From an uncultured Bacteroidales bacterium (GTDB lineage Bacteria; Bacteroidota; Bacteroidia; Bacteroidales; UBA932), in the NCBI GenBank assembly GCA_900546395.1, contig URDD01000091.1, forward strand, positions 1-8,652: a stretch of 8,652 nt of DNA. The letters run 5' to 3'. Under the pieces are notes generated by a model. That model did no database searches. It worked only from the letters and a program-made list of their open reading frames with translations, and was not told where the DNA came from. Below are positions 4,678 to 8,652 of the stretch, in pieces (positions within the stretch are counted from its first letter, which is position 1; each line of letters opens with the position of its first letter). A program made the position numbers and the translations under genes.

Positions 4678-7600
4678 TCATATTTTTATCAGTGATTCAT
4701 TTTCTTTCTCTGTTGTAAAAGAAAACGGTGTAATATATTTGTAAGTATCAGAATCATCCGAGTAGTAAACAGCACGCAATCTGTCAGGGTCATCAGAAAG
4801 ACGGTCAAGAGATATGTCATCTCTGATGCGAAGAGACATTGCTGTATCTGAAGGTGACTTCAGTAGTAGCCAATGTCGGAACAGATTTCTGAAAGTCTGA
4901 TTAGAAAGCACCTGTCCAGGGAGAAGATTCTGCGGTTTGTCCACTTGGATTATGAAGTGGACGCCCTGCTCCGATCCATTTTCAAGCAGGTAGGCCAGTT
5001 CGGATTTGAACGTTTTCTTGGAAGATGATAATCCTCTGCCAAATCCTGCTCCGAAGCTTCTTGCTGTGTTTTCTCCTGTCAAATCCTTCAGAATGGCTGA
5101 ATCATTTGAAGGAGAAGTCTCCGGCTCCAATAACTTGTCATTCCTAAGTTCGCGCCATTTGTCCTGCCCTAAAACGAGGATTACAGTCTCGTCAGCACTG
5201 CCGCTCCGCACTTTGTCTCCCAGTTTTTTGAGGAGTTCGCCTCTTTGCCGTCCATACACAAGTGATATGATTCCGGCGGCATCAAGGTTGTCAAAGACAG
5301 CCTGATATGGAGTTTCGTCATCTTCCGGAAGACAGTCAATCACGAAAAACTCAGTTTCTCTGCCACTGCTGCAGCATGAATATACAGCTGACAGGAATAC
5401 TTCAACAGCCTGACGGACAGGCTGCATATGCTGATTCAGTCCGGAGACAAGAATGTTTTCACCGGCTTCTTCCTTTAACGCTATACTTACACATTCACGT
5501 GAAAAACTCAATATATTTCCCGGAGATACGCACAGTGACCTGCGGCTTTTCTTCCTGAGCAGGTCTATAACGGATTCATCCATAATAGCCTGAACTTTAC
5601 CGCTGAAATAATATTGCTGCGGAACATTGTACTCCTTGGTTTTTGCGGATACGGATTCAAGCATAGCAGCTTGCTGCCCATCAGTCATGTAATAAGACTT
5701 GAAACGCATGTCAGGGGCTGAATTCTGATGATGGTGATAATAGATTTCTCCGGTAGTCAGTTCAGATGTAATTGAAGAGCTTCCGTTTGCCAATTTTTCA
5801 GAGTCCCTCCTGTCGCAATTAAGCAGATAAAGGTCAGTAAGTCCGGCACCTTGCAGTTCATCTATAGGAATTGCAGAATTCATGAAGGTCTGGGTAGAGA
5901 ATATCATATGCACTCCCTGGCTTCGGCCTTGTTTGGCAGTAAGTGAAATTATCCTCCTGATTTCGCGTTCAACATTGTCCGGTCGCTCTGAAAAGATCAT
6001 CTGGCATTCGTCTATCACGAGTATGAGTTGAGGCATCGGATTGCTGGCCTTACTGTTGTACATTTCAAGATTGCGAGCTCCGACTTTCGCAAATTCCTTG
6101 CTCCTCTCTTCCATCCGATATTCCAGATTCTTTAATATTTCAAGAGTTACACGGCTGTCATTGTTATCTACCAGCAGTGCGGTCACATGCTTCTCTCCCT
6201 TGTATTGATTGAATTCGACTCCGCCCAGTTTGAGATCAAGAAGATACAGCTCAACTTGTAACGGAGAGTATTTGAGCAGGATGTTACCTATTATATTATG
6301 TAGAAAACTGGACTTTCCGGTACCGGACTGGCCGAGGATGAAAGTATGAAGGTGACTAACAGTATCAAGAACGAAATTTACGGCATTTCCGTCTTCTTCT
6401 CCGACTGGTACTGAAATATCTGAAATCGGTGTATTTTCGTACGGCTGATCTGCAAGGCGTCCGACATCTTGAATCAAAGGCGTTTTCTTCATACCTGCTT
6501 CAATTCCGTCATTAAGATAAGATAGAGCCGCTTTGAGGAATTCAGGTATGTCTGCAAGGGGAGTGAATGGCAGTGGCAGAGTACAGGATGTTTGATGCGA
6601 ACTGTCAACAAATTTGAACAGAGCCTTGTCCTCAAGCAATGACTGTCCGGCATAAGTCTTGTCTTCCGTACAATTTGCAAAGACAAAGAGGATACCGGAT
6701 TTGTAGCCGTTTTCGACGAAAGGACGGAGCATGTTTTCAACGACAGGTGATATGGATTTAGGATATCCTAAGACTATCACCAGTTCATATGGCTCAAGCC
6801 AGGTCTCCCGGGATATATTATAGTCATAAATCGTCTCGCATTTACGTGCAATTCTTCTTGTTTTTTCCTGCCATTGCACAACGGCGTCCCTCAAGTCCCT
6901 CTCGCCGATTATCGTGTCTCCTGTGAAGAATGCCTGGTTCAGACGTGTAGTGAACAATGATGCTATATTAGTAGCACCAAAGTCGATAATGCGCATTTTT
7001 ATCTTACCAGGAGGGAGGGTCAGGAGAATGTTAATTACAGTCCTGCTAAGATATTTTTTCAAATCATTATTCACGGAATAATTTATGACAAGAGTCTTGG
7101 CCTTTCCTGATGTCGAATCCAAGTGGATGAAATCAGGCTCATAAAAGCCGTTTTTCAGAATTACAGACGGCGAGGGATAGCTTGAAATGTAATACTGGTT
7201 TTTGGCACAGTCGGAAATACGTCCGAGCAGTTTTTCTGCCTGCCCGCTCGTCAGATTCTCCTGTATTCCCATCTGAAAATATAGAGGGAACTTTTCAGCT
7301 ATGCCGGTCATCTCGGATGAAATATCAACTTTCGGCAATGAAGCCAGTTTTGTTTTCATATCTTCTCTCAGACGTTCTACCGCATTAAGATAGTTTTTCT
7401 GAACCTCAAGAATCTTGTCTATCACTGACTTTATTTTATTGTTGCAGAATGACTCAAAAGCATTCTTGTCAGAATGATGCACCACGGATGCAAGATAAAA
7501 AGGGTCAAAGAAGTCTTGCGACGTAAAAGGATAACCGGTTTTTACTGATGTAATGACTTCATTTGTAATCTTTTCCAAATCGGAATACGGAATCTGCTTA

Positions 7601-8538
7601 AGGTATCCGCTGTTGAAAAGTTCCACAATATTGTTTTTGCAGATAAAGTCATAATGGTAGCGCAGGTCATTGAGCCGGCTGCCTGCTGTATCATCAGATA
7701 TAAGTTTCTCGGCCTTGTCAAGCAGTGCTTCCATATGGTCATAAGTCTTGTCTATGTCAGAGGATGACATGAAGCATTCTGAAAAGGCACGCAGTTTATA
7801 ATATTCAATAAGGTCTCTGTTATAATCTCTGATACGCAATTCCAGCGAGGTGATTTCATCAGATAACATTTTCATTCTGAGCTTCTCAATAACGCTGCCG
7901 GGTTCCCAGACTTTCAATGAGAGGGTAATCGGTTGGTATTGCTTTCCAAATTCCCTCGTTAAATAGTAAGTGCTGATTTCGAAAGTTGAGATGTCAACAG
8001 TTTTTTTGTCAGCATACAATGCAACGGGAAGGCCGGACAGCTTATTCATTGAGTCACCGATTATTCTCAGCCAATTCCAAAGAGAGTCTTTTTTAGAAGC
8101 GATTGTCTGCAGTAGTTTGCTTTTGTTATCCAATACTTCTTTCTGATAGAAATCTTTCAGAAGCACTTTACGCAATTCCAATACATAATTCACTTTTCTA
8201 TTATTGAGTTCCGCTTCGTCTGTCAGGCCGGTTATCTCGGCATCAACCTTTTTCTTATGTTTCTCAAGATCTGAAATTTCTGATAAAAGACTGGACTTAA
8301 GAGCCTCTGTCTGTGAACTGTAAATTTTACGAAGTCTGGCAGAAAAGAGATCAAACAGTCTGGTATATTGTCCGGTCAATGACTCTCTTGAAACAGTCAC
8401 TCCTCTATAGTGCCAATTCAGTGCCGTTTCCCTGCTTTTGACCTCAAATTCCGAGCGTATTGAGACAGACTCTTTTTGTGCATTTTCATAATCAGCCAAG
8501 GCAGATAGAGGTTCTTTAATGTCAGATAGTGTGAACAT
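4678..8538 (-). CDS. FtsK/SpoIIIE (EssC/EccC-like) three-module ATPase, 1286 aa
   Basis: The protein is a large ATPase of the FtsK/HerA superfamily. Residues ~1-450 are mostly helical, with coiled-coil stretches near 60-150 and 215-290. An ATPase-like module at ~470-670 has lost its Walker A. The canonical module at ~700-955 has Walker A GQSGTGKS (736-743, K742), Walker B LILVIDE (838-844, D843/E844) and the GRSQGVHMIFSTQ segment (871-883) typical of FtsK. A third module at ~1000-1270 is degenerate: G-L-N-Q-H-M-Q-P stands where Walker A should be (1033-1040), and no acidic Walker B follows LVLG. Three serial modules recall EccC/EssC, the motors of type VII secretion. Unlike EssC it shows no membrane segment and no recognisable FHA domain. 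It lacks the four-helix membrane region and DNA-reading C-terminus of chromosomal FtsK. With WXG100-like genes downstream, protein export is a better inference than DNA pumping. Confidence 0.88.
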   Translation of the reverse strand: MFTLSDIKEPLSALADYENAQKESVSIRSEFEVKSRETALNWHYRGVTVSRESLTGQYTRLFDLFSARLRKIYSSQTEALKSSLLSEISDLEKHKKKVDAEITGLTDEAELNNRKVNYVLELRKVLLKDFYQKEVLDNKSKLLQTIASKKDSLWNWLRIIGDSMNKLSGLPVALYADKKTVDISTFEISTYYLTREFGKQYQPITLSLKVWEPGSVIEKLRMKMLSDEITSLELRIRDYNRDLIEYYKLRAFSECFMSSSDIDKTYDHMEALLDKAEKLISDDTAGSRLNDLRYHYDFICKNNIVELFNSGYLKQIPYSDLEKITNEVITSVKTGYPFTSQDFFDPFYLASVVHHSDKNAFESFCNNKIKSVIDKILEVQKNYLNAVERLREDMKTKLASLPKVDISSEMTGIAEKFPLYFQMGIQENLTSGQAEKLLGRISDCAKNQYYISSYPSPSVILKNGFYEPDFIHLDSTSGKAKTLVINYSVNNDLKKYLSRTVINILLTLPPGKIKMRIIDFGATNIASLFTTRLNQAFFTGDTIIGERDLRDAVVQWQEKTRRIARKCETIYDYNISRETWLEPYELVIVLGYPKSISPVVENMLRPFVENGYKSGILFVFANCTEDKTYAGQSLLEDKALFKFVDSSHQTSCTLPLPFTPLADIPEFLKAALSYLNDGIEAGMKKTPLIQDVGRLADQPYENTPISDISVPVGEEDGNAVNFVLDTVSHLHTFILGQSGTGKSSFLHNIIGNILLKYSPLQVELYLLDLKLGGVEFNQYKGEKHVTALLVDNNDSRVTLEILKNLEYRMEERSKEFAKVGARNLEMYNSKASNPMPQLILVIDECQMIFSERPDNVEREIRRIISLTAKQGRSQGVHMIFSTQTFMNSAIPIDELQGAGLTDLYLLNCDRRDSEKLANGSSSITSELTTGEIYYHHHQNSAPDMRFKSYYMTDGQQAAMLESVSAKTKEYNVPQQYYFSGKVQAIMDESVIDLLRKKSRRSLCVSPGNILSFSRECVSIALKEEAGENILVSGLNQHMQPVRQAVEVFLSAVYSCCSSGRETEFFVIDCLPEDDETPYQAVFDNLDAAGIISLVYGRQRGELLKKLGDKVRSGSADETVILVLGQDKWRELRNDKLLEPETSPSNDSAILKDLTGENTARSFGAGFGRGLSSSKKTFKSELAYLLENGSEQGVHFIIQVDKPQNLLPGQVLSNQTFRNLFRHWLLLKSPSDTAMSLRIRDDISLDRLSDDPDRLRAVYYSDDSDTYKYITPFSFTTEKENESLIKI

Positions 8539-8555
8539 ATTGGGGTGGTATTAAT

Positions 8556-8652
8556 CTAGAACTCGAATTTCTCGGCCTTCATTTTGGCGATGGACTCTAT
8601 TTGAGGAACAAGGTTTACGAAATGTTCTGCTTTCTGGTGTGCTGCAAGAGCC
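8556..8652 (-). CDS. 3' end of an unidentified gene at the head of the operon (partial)
   Basis: Only the last 31 codons are inside the window, ending at a TAG 17 nt before the ATPase ATG. The tail contains AEHFVNLVPQIESIAKMKAE and ends KFEF. It looks helical and soluble and reads openly to the window edge in this frame. The short gap and shared strand suggest it belongs to the same operon. The fragment is too short to identify. It could be the missing membrane or scaffold component of the type VII-like module, or an unrelated gene. Confidence 0.6.
   Translation of the reverse strand, partial: ALAAHQKAEHFVNLVPQIESIAKMKAEKFEF

Noticed and set aside
4678..8538. Chromosomal FtsK DNA translocase or conjugative coupling protein
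   Set aside because: There is no four-helix N-terminal membrane domain and no DNA-reading gamma domain, no relaxase or mating genes nearby, and WXG100-like genes follow directly.
1..8652. CRISPR arrays, tRNA or rRNA genes, transposases
   Set aside because: None seen: no regularly spaced identical repeats with unique spacers, no cloverleaf-like sequences, and no transposase motifs in any frame.

Overview
The window looks like chromosomal DNA of a Bacteroidota, probably a gut-type Bacteroidales. The evidence is a near-perfect Bacteroides-type promoter (TTTG-N20-TATTTTTG) before the rhodanese gene, start codons without Shine-Dalgarno sequences, a short Cys-anchored lipoprotein signal, and moderate GC with AT-rich spacers. 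The genus cannot be named from sequence alone.

Region 1 (1-241) has no gene. It holds a rho-independent terminator for mnmE and, beyond it, a dense set of short repeats: a 20-bp tandem repeat, an 11-bp palindrome, and two copies of ACCGT-N11-ACGGT exactly 50 bp apart. Region 2 (242-3110) holds three ordinary genes on the minus strand: a flavodoxin-like/2[4Fe-4S] protein, a secreted rhodanese lipoprotein, and mnmE (tRNA U34-modifying GTPase). The rhodanese gene and mnmE are 12 bp apart and probably co-transcribed. The last ~65 codons of mnmE are much richer in GC than the rest of the gene.

Region 3 (3111-3646) is a spacer between the Fe-S gene and the right-hand operon. It carries a candidate 57-codon gene on the plus strand and a strong hairpin terminator where that gene converges with the operon.

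Region 4 (3647-8652) is the most interesting part. It is a compact minus-strand operon: the 3' end of an unidentified gene, a 1286-aa FtsK/EssC-like ATPase, a 93-aa WXG100-like protein, a 161-aa helical protein and a 73-aa helical protein. The intergenic distances are 17, 4 and 38 nt, and the last pair overlaps by 1 nt (TAATG). A three-module ATPase next to small helical-hairpin proteins is the core logic of type VII (ESX/Ess) secretion. Here, however, the ATPase has no visible membrane segment, only its middle module keeps Walker motifs, and two of the small proteins carry a shared S-E-x-W-D-D signature where WXG would be expected. I infer a divergent type VII-like ATPase/substrate module in a phylum where such systems are not generally described. 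Export activity is not shown by the sequence.
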